Assembly: GCA_019636735.1 (NCBI GenBank)
Contig: JAHBWY010000001.1
Span: 434,001-498,000, forward strand
DNA from: Phycisphaeraceae bacterium
GTDB taxonomy: Bacteria > Planctomycetota > Phycisphaerae > Phycisphaerales > SM1A02
DNA length: 64,000 nt
Reading direction: 5' to 3'
The notes beneath the pieces were generated by a model. That model searched no databases and had not been told where the DNA came from. It was given only the letters and a program-made list of their open reading frames with translations. Each line of letters begins with the position of its first letter. Position 1 is the first letter of the stretch. Of this stretch, positions 1 through 9,055 are shown in pieces. Made by a program: the position numbers and the translations under genes.

Positions 1-1373
1 GGCACTCCGCCGCCGGAAATCGGTCCATCGCTTCCGCCTCCTGGCGTTCCGCCGGCACCCGGTGAAGTGCCGCCGCCTTCGGCAACGAAGGTGAAGCCAT
101 ACGCCGCGCCGCTGGTGCCGCTGGGTGACTCGCTGGAAATCGCCGCGCGTGTGCCATCGGGGGAGAGCGAGACGCTTCGACCGAGTGCGCTGTTCGGCAC
201 GGCGCTCGCCACGAACAGATCGGTGGTGTCAAGCGTCCACACACCGCCGATCTTCTTGAACGCAAAGGCGGCGCCGTTGTTCGCCGCCCCCGAGTCATAG
301 CCAGGTGCCGAAACGAGCACGACGCTCTCTCCGAGCGGCTCAAGTGGTCGCTGCACGGCCACCGAGTAGCCGAAAGCATCGTTCTGGAAGGGATCGCGCT
401 GCTGGACCGGCGTCGCGTTCCAGACGGCGCCGGCGCCTTCGTAGATGTACGCGCGGCCAACGCCGACCACCTGACCCGAGCGCTTGCCCGGAGCGCCGAC
501 CACCAGCACGCCATCGCCCAGCGCGACCGACGCGCCGAAGGCGTCCCCGGGTTGAATGTCCCCGGGCACGAGCTTGGTGGCTTGGCTCCAAGTGGTGCCA
601 GCCCGCGTGAAGACATATGCGGCGCCAGCATTCGGTCCACCGCCGTTGGTCTGACGCTGCGTGCTCGACACGAGCGTGTCACCTCGGATCGATACGGCGT
701 AGCCGAAGTTGTTGTTGTCGCCGAGATCGGCGGGAGCCAGCTTGGCCTGCTGCGTCCACGACCCCTCGGAGCCGGTGAAGACATAGGCGGCTCCCTTGTT
801 GGTCGCGCCGTCGAGCACCTTGCCGACGGCAATGACTCCGGGACCAGCCTCGGGCATGTCGACGCTCACCGACCAGCCGAACTGACCAATCGCCGTGGGA
901 TCATTGGGGCGAATGGTCGCCCGCAGTGACCACGCGTCGGTCTCCGTGTTGCGCGTATAGACGAACGCGGCGCCGACGAACGCCTGCCCCGTCGCGCCGG
1001 TGTACCCCCAGGCGCCGACGACCAGCGTGTCGCGGCTCATCGCCACCGAGCAACCGAACTGCGCGAGCGTGGCACCGAAGTCCTCACTCACCGGAGGCGC
1101 GATGACGGCGTGGGGTGTCCATGCATCACCAACACGCTTGAAGAGGTAGACGAGTCCAGCGCCGATCTCACTCTCGACCGTGGCGTCGGGCGCACCGACG
1201 GCAAGGAAATCGCCGTTGGTGGCGTTGGCGAAACCGAAGCGCTCGCCGAGCACGATCTGCGGGAAGGAGGTCAGCTTCTGACCCGCAACCCACCCCGCCA
1301 ATGCCGCCGAGGCGGGCACCACAAGGGCCATGAGCACGGAGACCAGAAGACGACGATGAAACGCTGAAACCAT
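1..1373 (-). CDS. Secreted FG-GAP repeat protein, 3' end beyond window
   Basis: The reading frame is open from an ATG at 1373 down to base 1, so about 457 residues are visible and the C-terminus lies outside the window. The N-terminus MVSAFHRRLLVSVLMALVVP is a signal peptide ending near ASAALAG. After it come roughly seven repeats of the form FGxSVAxxGDTLVVGAxG...GAAYVF, the FG-GAP (integrin alpha N-terminal-like) beta-propeller repeat of extracellular adhesion or surface proteins. The last visible residues are a Gly/Pro/Ser-rich linker. AGCCTA at 1384-1389 (TAGGCT on the coding strand) and a GAGGAAG element lie just upstream. The partner or ligand cannot be told from the sequence. Confidence 0.85.
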   Translation of the reverse strand, partial: MVSAFHRRLLVSVLMALVVPASAALAGWVAGQKLTSFPQIVLGERFGFANATNGDFLAVGAPDATVESEIGAGLVYLFKRVGDAWTPHAVIAPPVSEDFGATLAQFGCSVAMSRDTLVVGAWGYTGATGQAFVGAAFVYTRNTETDAWSLRATIRPNDPTAIGQFGWSVSVDMPEAGPGVIAVGKVLDGATNKGAAYVFTGSEGSWTQQAKLAPADLGDNNNFGYAVSIRGDTLVSSTQRQTNGGGPNAGAAYVFTRAGTTWSQATKLVPGDIQPGDAFGASVALGDGVLVVGAPGKRSGQVVGVGRAYIYEGAGAVWNATPVQQRDPFQNDAFGYSVAVQRPLEPLGESVVLVSAPGYDSGAANNGAAFAFKKIGGVWTLDTTDLFVASAVPNSALGRSVSLSPDGTRAAISSESPSGTSGAAYGFTFVAEGGGTSPGAGGTPGGGSDGPISGGGV

Positions 1374-1663
1374 GGACTTCCTCAGCCTAGACACAGGGCA
1401 CGCCTTCCGGGAAGGGAAGGAGCCCGCAACTCCCTCTAGGGGCTCTCTTCGGGCATCGTTGGGGGGGACTTCGCCCTTCCTCGATCAAGCCACCCATGAA
1501 CGGTCAATTCTCCCAATTATTCGGACGATTTCACGGGGATGCGGCCGAAACCTCTTTCGTAGGTACAACAAGCCAGCTTTGCGGACGCTGCGCCGCTCCG
1601 GGCCGCGTACGCCCGCCCGACTGACACGACCGCCCAGTCTCTCTCGTGACGAGGATCTCAACG
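1374..1663. other. Divergent intergenic region
   Basis: This 290-bp gap separates two outward-facing genes for secreted proteins and so must hold both promoters. I see no RNA gene or convincing ORF in it; the short ORFs crossing it are out of frame with both neighbours. Confidence 0.5.
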
Positions 1664-3409
1664 ATGTCGACCCTGCTCTGCTCCACTCGTGCCGCAGCGG
1701 CTCCGCGCCGATTCCTTGCGGCGTCCCTCGCGTCCATGCTCTGCCTGGCCGCGGCCGCGCCCCTCTTTGCCCAACAGCAGGATGTGCCACGAGCGCAGGA
1801 TCGTCGCGGTCAGGGCGGCGGCTTCGGCGGCATGCGCGGCGGGGGCATGATGGGCGGTCCGGGCGGCGGCTTCATGCGGCGTGCGATGGATGGCTTCCGT
1901 CCCGAGTTCATGCGGCGCGACCTGCCGCTCATTCGCGAGCAGTTGGCGCTCGATGACACGCAGCGCATGGTCGTCGAGCAGCTTCTGCTCGACTACGACG
2001 AGGCCTTCAACCCGGCGTCTCAGGAGGCGCAGGAGAAGATCCGCAACTCGATGCAGGAGATCGCTGCGGGTTTCTTCAACCCGGCCATGCGCGAGCGCAT
2101 GGAGTCGGCGATGCAGGGCCTTCGCGCGGATATCGAACAGATCGCTGCAGAGAGTGGCGGCGAGATCGATCCGGAAGTTCGCGCGGCCCTGATTCGAGAG
2201 CGGATGGGCAAGTTCCAGGATGAGATGATCCGCGAGCGCGAGCAGTCCGGCGCCCAGGCGCAGACCCGCGAGACCATCGGCCGCATGATCGACACGATGG
2301 AGGACTGGCACAACCAGCGCCGAAAGATGCGCGATGACCTCCTCGCGGGGATTCGCGCGATTCTTTCGGAGCAGCAGGCGGAGAAGTGGGAGTCCTTCGA
2401 TCGCTTCATGCGCCGGGAACGCACCATTCCGCTCGGTTCTCTCTCCGGCGAGCAGGTCGATCTCTTTGCCATCCTCGATGAAGCGAACCTGAGCGAAGAG
2501 GTCATGGCGACGCTCGTTCCGACGCTTGACCGCTATGAGATGGAGCTCGATCAGGCCCTCCGGGCGCGCAACACCTTCCTCGAGCAGAGTGAGATCCGCT
2601 TCCTCCGAGCGGCCCAGTCGGGCAACTCACGCGAGGTCGAGGACACGGCGCGACGCTCGGCGGATCTGCACCGCGCGGTGCGAGACATCAATGATCGGTA
2701 CCGGGTCGAGGTCGTGGCCCTGCTGCCGGAAGAGCTTCGTTCGCAGGTCCAGCGCGCTGCACTGGTGGCCGGCTATGACCGGGTCTACCGACCGACGCAG
2801 GCCGAGCGCGCGTTCGAGGCGGCGCTCGAGTGGGATGACATCACGCCCGAAGTGCGCACCGCCATCGCGAATCTCAGCACGCAATTCGGCGTCGATGTGG
2901 CATCGCTCAACGAGCGGATGATGACGCACCTGCGCCGACAGGAGCCGCTCGACATCGTTGAACAGTCGGGGGCGATCATCTCGATGGTGAACGGTCTGCC
3001 TCCGATGGGCATGGGCATGGGGCGTCGCTTCGGCGTGGGCGGCGACACGCCCGATCCGATGCAGGACATGCTCTCCAAGCGCGGCGACCTCAACGACGCC
3101 TACATGCGTCGGCTTCGCGATCTCCTCTCTCCAGAGCAGCAGGAGAAGCTTCCGCAGCGCGGGCGCGGCGGACGCTGGGGAGACTTCCCAGGTGGTGGGC
3201 AGGGCGGAGGCATGCTTGGAACGGGTCGAATCGCCGACATGCCTGAGGGCATTCGCGAGCAGGCCCGCCGCTTCGACACGAACAACGACGGCGTGCTCGA
3301 TGAGACCGAGCGCGCCGCGGCCATCGAGGAGATGCGGCGTCAGTTTGGCGGCGGCCGAGGTCGAGGCGATGGTGAAGGTGGCGGACGCCGAGGGGCGCCC
3401 GTCAACTGA
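1664..3409 (+). CDS. Secreted Gly/Arg-rich protein with C-terminal EF-hand
   Basis: The protein has 581 residues from the ATG at 1664, preceded by GAGGA about 10 nt upstream; an in-frame GTG at 1646 is possible but less likely. A signal peptide ends around AAAAPLFAQQQ (residue ~39). A Gly/Met-rich stretch follows, then a long helical Arg/Glu/Gln-rich region with motifs such as LSEQQAEKWESF and LSPEQQEKL that recall the LTxxQ motif of periplasmic Spy/CpxP-like proteins; this similarity is weak. Near the C-terminus DTNNDGVLDETE is a canonical EF-hand calcium loop, followed by a Gly/Arg-rich tail. An extracytoplasmic calcium-binding or chaperone-like role is possible, but the function is unknown. 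Confidence 0.8.
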   Translation: MSTLLCSTRAAAAPRRFLAASLASMLCLAAAAPLFAQQQDVPRAQDRRGQGGGFGGMRGGGMMGGPGGGFMRRAMDGFRPEFMRRDLPLIREQLALDDTQRMVVEQLLLDYDEAFNPASQEAQEKIRNSMQEIAAGFFNPAMRERMESAMQGLRADIEQIAAESGGEIDPEVRAALIRERMGKFQDEMIREREQSGAQAQTRETIGRMIDTMEDWHNQRRKMRDDLLAGIRAILSEQQAEKWESFDRFMRRERTIPLGSLSGEQVDLFAILDEANLSEEVMATLVPTLDRYEMELDQALRARNTFLEQSEIRFLRAAQSGNSREVEDTARRSADLHRAVRDINDRYRVEVVALLPEELRSQVQRAALVAGYDRVYRPTQAERAFEAALEWDDITPEVRTAIANLSTQFGVDVASLNERMMTHLRRQEPLDIVEQSGAIISMVNGLPPMGMGMGRRFGVGGDTPDPMQDMLSKRGDLNDAYMRRLRDLLSPEQQEKLPQRGRGGRWGDFPGGGQGGGMLGTGRIADMPEGIREQARRFDTNNDGVLDETERAAAIEEMRRQFGGGRGRGDGEGGGRRGAPVN

Positions 3410-3452
3410 GGCTCCGCGCAACGACGAGTTCGCAACAAGTCCCCACGGAGAA

Positions 3453-3573
3453 GCCCCGTGTCGCACCCTCACGGGTCGTGACACGGGGCCCTCTTCTGCG
3501 CCCCGGCCTCGTCACGATCATCCTCGGCGCAGAAAAAGGGCCCTGCTCGTGGAGGCACAACCGAGTCAGGGCC
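3453..3573. repeat. Cluster of three overlapping inverted repeats (terminator region)
   Basis: Three hairpins can be drawn. GCCCCGTGTC (3453-3462) pairs with GACACGGGGC (3480-3489). GGGCCCTCTTCTGCGCC (3486-3502) pairs almost perfectly with 3526-3543. GGCCCTGCTCG (3539-3549) pairs with 3562-3573 with one bulge. They overlap by a few bases and so exclude one another. Read on the minus strand, the third hairpin is followed by TTTTT, as in an intrinsic terminator, although both flanking genes are on the plus strand. Plus-strand termination after the upstream gene is the simplest role. Confidence 0.5.
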
Positions 3574-3700
3574 GATCCAGGGGCTTCTTGAGCACGCGTG
3601 GAGGAGGTCGCCCACCACCACGGTGCACCGGGAGATCGTTCGATTCGGTCGAGGTCTGGTCCAGCGACCGTGACGGCCGCCATCGCTACCCTGTCGGTCC

Positions 3701-4285
3701 ATGTCGACCATGCCATCTGGAGCGACCGTGAACCGACATCTGGCCGTCTATGCAGGCAGTTTCGACCCCGTCACGCTGGGTCACCTCGATGTGCTCCGCC
3801 GCAGCCGACGCCTCTTCGACGAGATCGTGGTGGGGATCGGGCGAAACCCGAAGAAGGAGCCCCTCTTTTCCATTGAGGAACGGGTCTCGATGGCTCGGGC
3901 GCTGGTCAAGGAACTCCTCGAGCGCGAGCCCGATGGTGCCGCCTGCCGGGTGGAGGTTTATCACGATCTCACCGTCGACTTCGCGCGACGCCACGGCGCG
4001 GTGACGATGATCCGCGGCATTCGAAATGTGACGGACCTCGCGGGCGAGTGCCAGTTGGCCATCACCAATCGCCAGGTGGCCGGTCTTGAAACGGTCTTCA
4101 TCGTCGCGGGCGAGACCTTCGCCTACACCTCGAGCAGTCTCATTCGACAGATCGCGGCCTTCGGTGGCTCGATCGAGAAGCTGTCGCTCTTCGTTCCGCC
4201 GCTGGTGATGAAGGCGCTCGAGGAACTGCGGAACGACCCGTCGAATCCACTCGCGCGACTGGCGCGGGAGGCGGATGGAGAGTGA
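3701..4285 (+). CDS. coaD: Phosphopantetheine adenylyltransferase
   Basis: CoaD makes dephospho-CoA from 4'-phosphopantetheine and ATP, the penultimate step of CoA synthesis, in the cytoplasm. The nucleotidyltransferase motif GSFDPVTLGH is at residues 19-28, and family-typical segments IRGIRNVTDL and TSSSLIRQ follow. The 194-residue length is slightly longer than the usual ~160, because of about ten extra N-terminal residues and a C-terminal extension. ATG 3701 is chosen because TACCCT (3687-3692) ends 8 nt before it; in-frame starts at 3710 and 3728 are alternatives. The stop overlaps the next gene's GTG by 4 nt. Confidence 0.95.
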   Translation: MSTMPSGATVNRHLAVYAGSFDPVTLGHLDVLRRSRRLFDEIVVGIGRNPKKEPLFSIEERVSMARALVKELLEREPDGAACRVEVYHDLTVDFARRHGAVTMIRGIRNVTDLAGECQLAITNRQVAGLETVFIVAGETFAYTSSSLIRQIAAFGGSIEKLSLFVPPLVMKALEELRNDPSNPLARLAREADGE

Positions 4286-5022
4286 GCCCTTCGACCGTGA
4301 TTTCATTTCGGGTGATCTCGATCGGCGCGATGGCCGCGCATCCGCTCTGGGGCGAGAAGGGCGAAGTTCGCCCTGCGCACGCCACGACCACGCTGATTGA
4401 CGCGGGCGACCGGCGAATCCTGGTCGACCCGTCGCTGCCGGAGAAGTTTCTCGTGCCGAGGCTGCATGAGCGCGCAGGGGTCCTGCCTGAGCAGGTCACG
4501 CATGTCTTTCTCACCTCGTTTCATCCGCTGCGGCGGCGCGGCCTCGAGGCCTTTGGTCACGCCGAGTGGATCATCGGCGAGATTGAGCGTGAGGTGATCG
4601 GCGCCGATCTCGTGACGCGATTCCGTGAGGCGCATGGCGCCGGCGACATGGAAGTGGCGTCGATGCTCAAGCAGGAGATCGAGCGCCTCGAGCGCTGCCG
4701 CCCGTCACCGGATCACCTCGCACCGGGGGTGGACCTCTTTCCGCTCCCTGGGGTGACCCCGGGTACGGCGGGCCTCCTCCTGTCACTGCCGCGCCTCACG
4801 GTGCTGGTGGCGGGTGACGCAGTTCCCACGCAGGAGCACCTCGCCGCCGGGCAGGTCTTGTCACCTTGCTTCGACCTCGAGCAGGCGAAGGCGAGTCTCG
4901 CGGAAGCCGCGGAGATTGCGGAGATCATCGTCTGCGGGCGGGATAACGCGATCATCAATCCCTCCCGCGCCCCGGCCTCTCCCTTTCCATTGGGCGGCTC
5001 CTCCCTAGAATCCTCTCCATGA
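4282..5022 (+). CDS. Degenerate metallo-beta-lactamase-fold protein
   Basis: The 246-residue sequence follows the MBL fold: an ILVDPSLP segment, THVFLTSFHPLRRR where active members have THxHxDH, LPGVTPGTAGLLL where they have TPGHTPG, and AGDAVPT for the GD metal-ligand strand. The first His cluster and the His of the PGHTPG motif are therefore absent while the Asp position remains, so classical two-metal catalysis is unlikely. It overlaps coaD (GTGA, 4282-4285) and panB (ATGA, 5019-5022), which implies translational coupling with two CoA-pathway genes. Binding or regulatory activity is an inference; the substrate is unknown. Confidence 0.75.
   Translation: MSPSTVISFRVISIGAMAAHPLWGEKGEVRPAHATTTLIDAGDRRILVDPSLPEKFLVPRLHERAGVLPEQVTHVFLTSFHPLRRRGLEAFGHAEWIIGEIEREVIGADLVTRFREAHGAGDMEVASMLKQEIERLERCRPSPDHLAPGVDLFPLPGVTPGTAGLLLSLPRLTVLVAGDAVPTQEHLAAGQVLSPCFDLEQAKASLAEAAEIAEIIVCGRDNAIINPSRAPASPFPLGGSSLESSP
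5006..5011 (+). promoter_or_regulatory. -10-like TAGAAT just upstream of panB
   Basis: TAGAAT is separated from the panB ATG by only 7 nt, so a transcript from it would begin at the start codon. It lies inside the coding end of the preceding gene and would be an internal promoter. Confidence 0.5.
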
Positions 5023-5918
5023 CGCAGCGCTCGTCGAGCGACCGCACCGCCACCTCATCGGCGCATTCCGCCGAGCGGGCCGAGGTGAGCCTTCGGTCGC
5101 TCCAGCGTCAGGCGCGCGAAGGTGGCCGCTTCGCCTGTCTCACCTGCTACGACGCGACCACGGCGCGCTGGCTCGAGCGCGCGGGAGTCGAAGTGCTGCT
5201 GGTCGGTGACACCGCGGCAGAAGTGGTCCTGGGGTTCCCGTCGACCATTCATGCGCCACTTGAGCTCATGATTGCGTTGACGGCCGCAGTCAAGCGCGGC
5301 GCACCGCGTTGCGTGGTGATGGCGGACATGCCGTTCATGAGCTACCAGCCTTCCGAGGCGGAGGCGATCCGCAACGCGGGGCGCTTCATGACGGAAGGCA
5401 GCGCCGATCTGGTGAAGCTGGAAGTCGACGGCGCGCATGCCGGACTGGTCGCGGCACTGTCGCGAGCCGGGGTGCCCGTCGTCGCGCACATCGGAAGCCG
5501 ACCACAGCGCGCGAAGCTGCGCGGCGGATATGCCGCCGAGGGCCGAACCGCCTCCGCCGCCGCCGCGCTCCTCGATGATGCGAGGCTTCTCGAAGCGGCG
5601 GGGGCCACCATGTTGCTCATCGAGGCGTGCCCAGAAGAGGTAAGCGCCGAGATCGTTCGGCGTGCGACCATTCCCGTCATCGGCTGCGGCGCCGGCGCGT
5701 CGTGCCATGGGCAGGTGGTGGTGCTGCACGATCTGCTTGGATTGACCGATTGGCAGCCTGCGTTCGCGAGACCGCTGGTTGACCTCGGCTCCGCCGTGGA
5801 GAGTGCAGCGGCGAAGTGGCGCGAGCGAGTCCGAAGTGGTGCTCTCGGCGAACACCCCATCCGGATGCCCCCCGAGGAGGCGGCCCGATTCGCCGCCCTT
5901 CGTGGAACGCAGGCCTGA
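5019..5918 (+). CDS. panB: 3-methyl-2-oxobutanoate hydroxymethyltransferase
   Basis: PanB transfers a hydroxymethyl group from 5,10-methylene-THF to alpha-ketoisovalerate to give ketopantoate, the first committed step to pantothenate. The family signature is clear: LTCYDATTARWLERAGV, VEVLLVGDTAAEVVLG, VVMADMPFMSYQ, NAGRFMTEGSADLVKLE and VPVVAHIGSRPQ. It has 299 residues, slightly long because of an N-terminal extension rich in Ser/Thr/Ala. Its ATG overlaps the MBL-like gene's stop. coaD and panB in one coupled cluster point to coordinated CoA supply. Confidence 0.95.
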   Translation: MTQRSSSDRTATSSAHSAERAEVSLRSLQRQAREGGRFACLTCYDATTARWLERAGVEVLLVGDTAAEVVLGFPSTIHAPLELMIALTAAVKRGAPRCVVMADMPFMSYQPSEAEAIRNAGRFMTEGSADLVKLEVDGAHAGLVAALSRAGVPVVAHIGSRPQRAKLRGGYAAEGRTASAAAALLDDARLLEAAGATMLLIEACPEEVSAEIVRRATIPVIGCGAGASCHGQVVVLHDLLGLTDWQPAFARPLVDLGSAVESAAAKWRERVRSGALGEHPIRMPPEEAARFAALRGTQA

Positions 5919-5942
5919 TCAGGCCGAACAGAAGGAGACACG

Positions 5943-7436
5943 GTGCGACGAGTCGAGCATCTTGGACCGGCGATCGTGGTGGTGATCGCGGCGGCGGTGC
6001 TGCTCGTGGCTGGTCCCATGGCCTATCGCGGCTATCGAGCCGCGCGAACGGAAGCTGAGGTGCGTGAGGCGTCGAGGCGGCTTCTCGACAATCCGATTCT
6101 CGATGCGCTGAACCAGGCGTCGCGCGATGTCGCTCGCGTGGTTGAGCCGAGCGTGGTCCATGTGAGTACGGCGGGCGTGACGCGGGGGCGCGGCGGCAGT
6201 CGAGGTTTTGCCAGTTCGGGCTCCGGTTGGATCTGGGATGACCTCGGTCACATCGTGACCAATGCCCATGTTGTCGACGGCGCCAGCACCATCGAGGTGC
6301 AGCTCTTCGATGGATCGCGCCGCGAAGCGACGCTGGTCGGCATGGAGCTTCGCGCCGATGTCGCGGTGCTCCGCATTCCTTCGGGTGGCCTCATGCCGGC
6401 GCAGCGCTCGAGCGATGAGCCGCGTCAGGGGGAACTCGTCTTCGCCTTCGGCAGTCCCTTCGACTTCCGCTTCAGCGTCTCAAGCGGCATTGTCTCCGGA
6501 GTGGGTCGAACGGCGGGTCTGGCCGACCTTGACTATGAGAACTTCATCCAGGTGGATGCCGCGATCAATCCGGGCAACAGCGGCGGTCCGCTCACGGACA
6601 TCATGGGGCGCGTGATCGGTATGAACACGGCCATTGCCACGGGGCGTGGAAGCACGCTCGGCCAGGGGCAGTCGGCGGGCATCGGACTCGCGATTCCCAT
6701 GGAGATGATCGAGAGCGTCGTCACGCAGATCATTTCAACCGGCCGCGCCGAACGCGCGTATCTCGGCGTCTCCGTGATCGGGCTCGCGGATCTTCGCCAG
6801 GTGCGCCGGCCCGATGGCGACCCGATGGTCGCCGCTGCGCTGCGCACGCCGCAGGGCGAGGGAGTTCTGGTCACCTCGGTCGTGCCGGGCAGTCCGGCCG
6901 CCGACGCGGGACTTCGAGTGGGCGATGTCATCACGGCCATCGCCGGAGTTCGAGTGGCAGCCCAGAAGCAGGTCTTCGCCGTGGTTGGCACGCAGCGCCC
7001 CGGCGCGCGAGTGAAGATCGATCTCTGGCGACCGGAGACTTCCGGTGAGTCAGGAGAGCGGCTCACGCTCCAAGCGGCGCTCGTCCCGAGTGATCCCGAA
7101 GTGAGCTATGTCGCTTACGCCGCGGCGGTGCGCGCGTCGGGGCTCATGCGGCTCTCCACCGCGACCCCGGAGAATTGTGCGCTCATGGGTGTGCCGTTCC
7201 GGCGCGGAGTGCTCATTGAAGAGATCGCCCCCGGCTCGTCCATGGCCCGTTCGCTCGACGCGGGCACGATCATCACCGCCGTCGATGGCCAGAGCGTGGC
7301 ATCGGTTGATGAGTTCTACACGCGCCTTGTGCGTCTGGTCGCCAACCGACTGCTGCGCGGGTCGGAGGTCACGCTCACCGTCGCCAATCCGAGCGGCGAG
7401 GTCGGCGTGGTGGCGCTGCGACTCGATCAGCGCTGA
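5943..7436 (+). CDS. HtrA/Deg-family serine protease with two PDZ domains
   Basis: This is a periplasmic quality-control protease, or possibly anti-sigma-processing, anchored by one N-terminal membrane segment (residues ~9-26). The trypsin-like domain carries the triad His109 (NAHVVDG), Asp139 (RADVAVLRI) and Ser213 (GNSGGPL). PDZ1 spans about residues 265-375 and PDZ2 about 395-495, giving a two-PDZ DegP/DegQ layout with 497 residues. The GTG start at 5943 is preceded by AGAAGGAGA, one of the better Shine-Dalgarno sequences in the window, and sits 24 nt after panB, so co-transcription is possible. Confidence 0.93.
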   Translation: MRRVEHLGPAIVVVIAAAVLLVAGPMAYRGYRAARTEAEVREASRRLLDNPILDALNQASRDVARVVEPSVVHVSTAGVTRGRGGSRGFASSGSGWIWDDLGHIVTNAHVVDGASTIEVQLFDGSRREATLVGMELRADVAVLRIPSGGLMPAQRSSDEPRQGELVFAFGSPFDFRFSVSSGIVSGVGRTAGLADLDYENFIQVDAAINPGNSGGPLTDIMGRVIGMNTAIATGRGSTLGQGQSAGIGLAIPMEMIESVVTQIISTGRAERAYLGVSVIGLADLRQVRRPDGDPMVAAALRTPQGEGVLVTSVVPGSPAADAGLRVGDVITAIAGVRVAAQKQVFAVVGTQRPGARVKIDLWRPETSGESGERLTLQAALVPSDPEVSYVAYAAAVRASGLMRLSTATPENCALMGVPFRRGVLIEEIAPGSSMARSLDAGTIITAVDGQSVASVDEFYTRLVRLVANRLLRGSEVTLTVANPSGEVGVVALRLDQR

Positions 7437-7551
7437 GGAGCGGCGCCGCGCGAGTTGGAAGGCCCCTTGTGGTCAAAGGGGAGTGCCCTGCGGCGCGGTG
7501 GCTGCCGAAGCACCTGTTCGGCCATCTGGTTGCGGCTACGATGCTCCTCCC

Positions 7552-8445
7552 GTGGCCACCACCGAGCGCACCAGCCCGAATCCCGCTCCCGGGTCCGCCC
7601 CGCGCGGCGCCGAGCGCCCTCTGCTCGAAGTCCGCGACCTTCGCACCTGGTTTCCCATCCGTCGCGGCTTCCTCCAGCGCACGGTCGGCTTCGTGAAGGC
7701 GATCGATGGCGTGAGCTTCCACATTCGGCGCGGTGAGACGCTCGGACTCGTCGGTGAGTCGGGCTGCGGCAAGACAACGGTGGGTCGGACCATCCTCCGG
7801 CTCATTCCCGCGACCGGCGGCGAGGTCCTCTTCGACGGCGTCAATGTCTTCTCCCAGGGCTACGCCTCCATGCGCAAGCTGCGAAGGCGAATGCAGATCA
7901 TCTTCCAGGATCCGGGCGGCAGTCTGAACCCCCGCATGCGCGTCGGTCGCATCGTCGGTGAGCCGCTCGAAGTGCATGGATTGGCGCGCGGCGATGAGCT
8001 GCGTCATCGCGTGGAGAGTCTGCTTGAGCGATGTGGACTCTGGAAGGCCGCCGCGGATCGCTATCCGCATGAGTTCTCCGGAGGCCAGCGTCAGCGCGTC
8101 GCGATTGCGCGGGCCCTCGCGCTCGAGCCGGAGCTCATTGTCTGCGACGAGCCCACCAGCGCGCTCGATGTGAGCATCCAGAGCCAGATTCTGAATCTTC
8201 TCTCCGATCTCCAGGATGAGTTCGGTCTGTCATTCCTCTTCATCAGTCACGACATGGCGGTCATTCACCATGTCTGTGACCGGATCGCCGTCATGTACAA
8301 CGGCAAGATCGTGGAGGAGGGTGACCGCGACGACATCATCAACCGTCCGCAGCATCCTTACACGCAGGCCCTTCTCTCAGCCGTTCCGGAGGCGGATCCG
8401 CGCCGCAGCCGCCAGCGCGTCAAGTTCGAAGGAATGCGGATGTGA
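7552..8445 (+). CDS. Oligopeptide/dipeptide-type ABC transporter ATPase (OppF/DppF-like)
   Basis: The 297-residue protein is a cytoplasmic ATPase for peptide uptake. It has Walker [14 protein letters not shown]-loop [14 protein letters not shown], signature [16 protein letters not shown], Walker [15 protein letters not shown] and the H-loop [12 protein letters not shown], ending with [12 protein letters not shown], the C-terminal motif typical of Opp/Dpp ATPases. GTG 7552 is chosen because TACGAT (7537-7542) lies 9 nt upstream; the open frame extends further upstream but runs over the HtrA gene. No permease or binding-protein gene adjoins it. The next gene overlaps by 4 nt. Confidence 0.92.
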   Translation: MATTERTSPNPAPGSAPRGAERPLLEVRDLRTWFPIRRGFLQRTVGFVKAIDGVSFHIRRGETLGLVGESGCGKTTVGRTILRLIPATGGEVLFDGVNVFSQGYASMRKLRRRMQIIFQDPGGSLNPRMRVGRIVGEPLEVHGLARGDELRHRVESLLERCGLWKAAADRYPHEFSGGQRQRVAIARALALEPELIVCDEPTSALDVSIQSQILNLLSDLQDEFGLSFLFISHDMAVIHHVCDRIAVMYNGKIVEEGDRDDIINRPQHPYTQALLSAVPEADPRRSRQRVKFEGMRM

Positions 8446-9032
8446 GCGACGCTCGTTCCCTGTCCCCCGACCGCTCTCCGGGTGACCCCTCGCGGGCCGG
8501 GGCGCAGCCGCGGCGCGATGGACCCGATGGCGAAGGCCCGATTCCAGGCACAATTTCCGGGCGCGTCTTCGTCTACTGGTTCGGCAGCTTCTTTGTGCTG
8601 CTCTGCATCGCCACAATTGTCGGCGGGTGCCTCGTGACCGGCGGGGTTCGTCGCACGGCATCGGAAACGGACAATGCGATGCGCACGCTCGGGTGGGAGT
8701 TGTTGCGCTGGTCGGCTGGCCATGGAGGACTGTTCCCGACTTCGGAGAACGAGTTCCTTGATGGCTTGAGAGTGGCGGTCGACCCCGAGCCGGCGCCAGC
8801 ACCAGCGAGCCCCGCTGATCCTGAAGCGTGGCCCTCGGATCAGCGCACCGCGCTCCAGGGGCGCCGACTGGCGAATCTTCCCGACGCGCTCACGCGGATC
8901 ACGATTGAATGGCCGACCAAGCCGAATCTTGCGCCGGAACTCTCCGCAGGTGGGAAGCCGATGCTCCCAGGGACCGCCAACGCCGTGCGCGGGTGGCTCA
9001 CGGCGTGGGTTGAACACCACCGTCAGCCTTGA
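8442..9032 (+). CDS. Single-pass membrane protein of unknown function
   Basis: The gene encodes 196 residues from a GTG overlapping the ABC ATPase stop (GTGA). A charged, proline-rich N-terminus of about 40 residues precedes one membrane segment ([20 protein letters not shown]). Next comes a helical part with [20 protein letters not shown], which recalls the post-helix region of type II secretion pseudopilins, although no prepilin peptidase site (GFTLIE-type) is present. A link to peptide transport is suggested only by the overlap. Confidence 0.65.
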   Translation: MSDARSLSPDRSPGDPSRAGAQPRRDGPDGEGPIPGTISGRVFVYWFGSFFVLLCIATIVGGCLVTGGVRRTASETDNAMRTLGWELLRWSAGHGGLFPTSENEFLDGLRVAVDPEPAPAPASPADPEAWPSDQRTALQGRRLANLPDALTRITIEWPTKPNLAPELSAGGKPMLPGTANAVRGWLTAWVEHHRQP

Positions 9033-9055
9033 CGCGTGGCGGTACGCTGCCGAGT

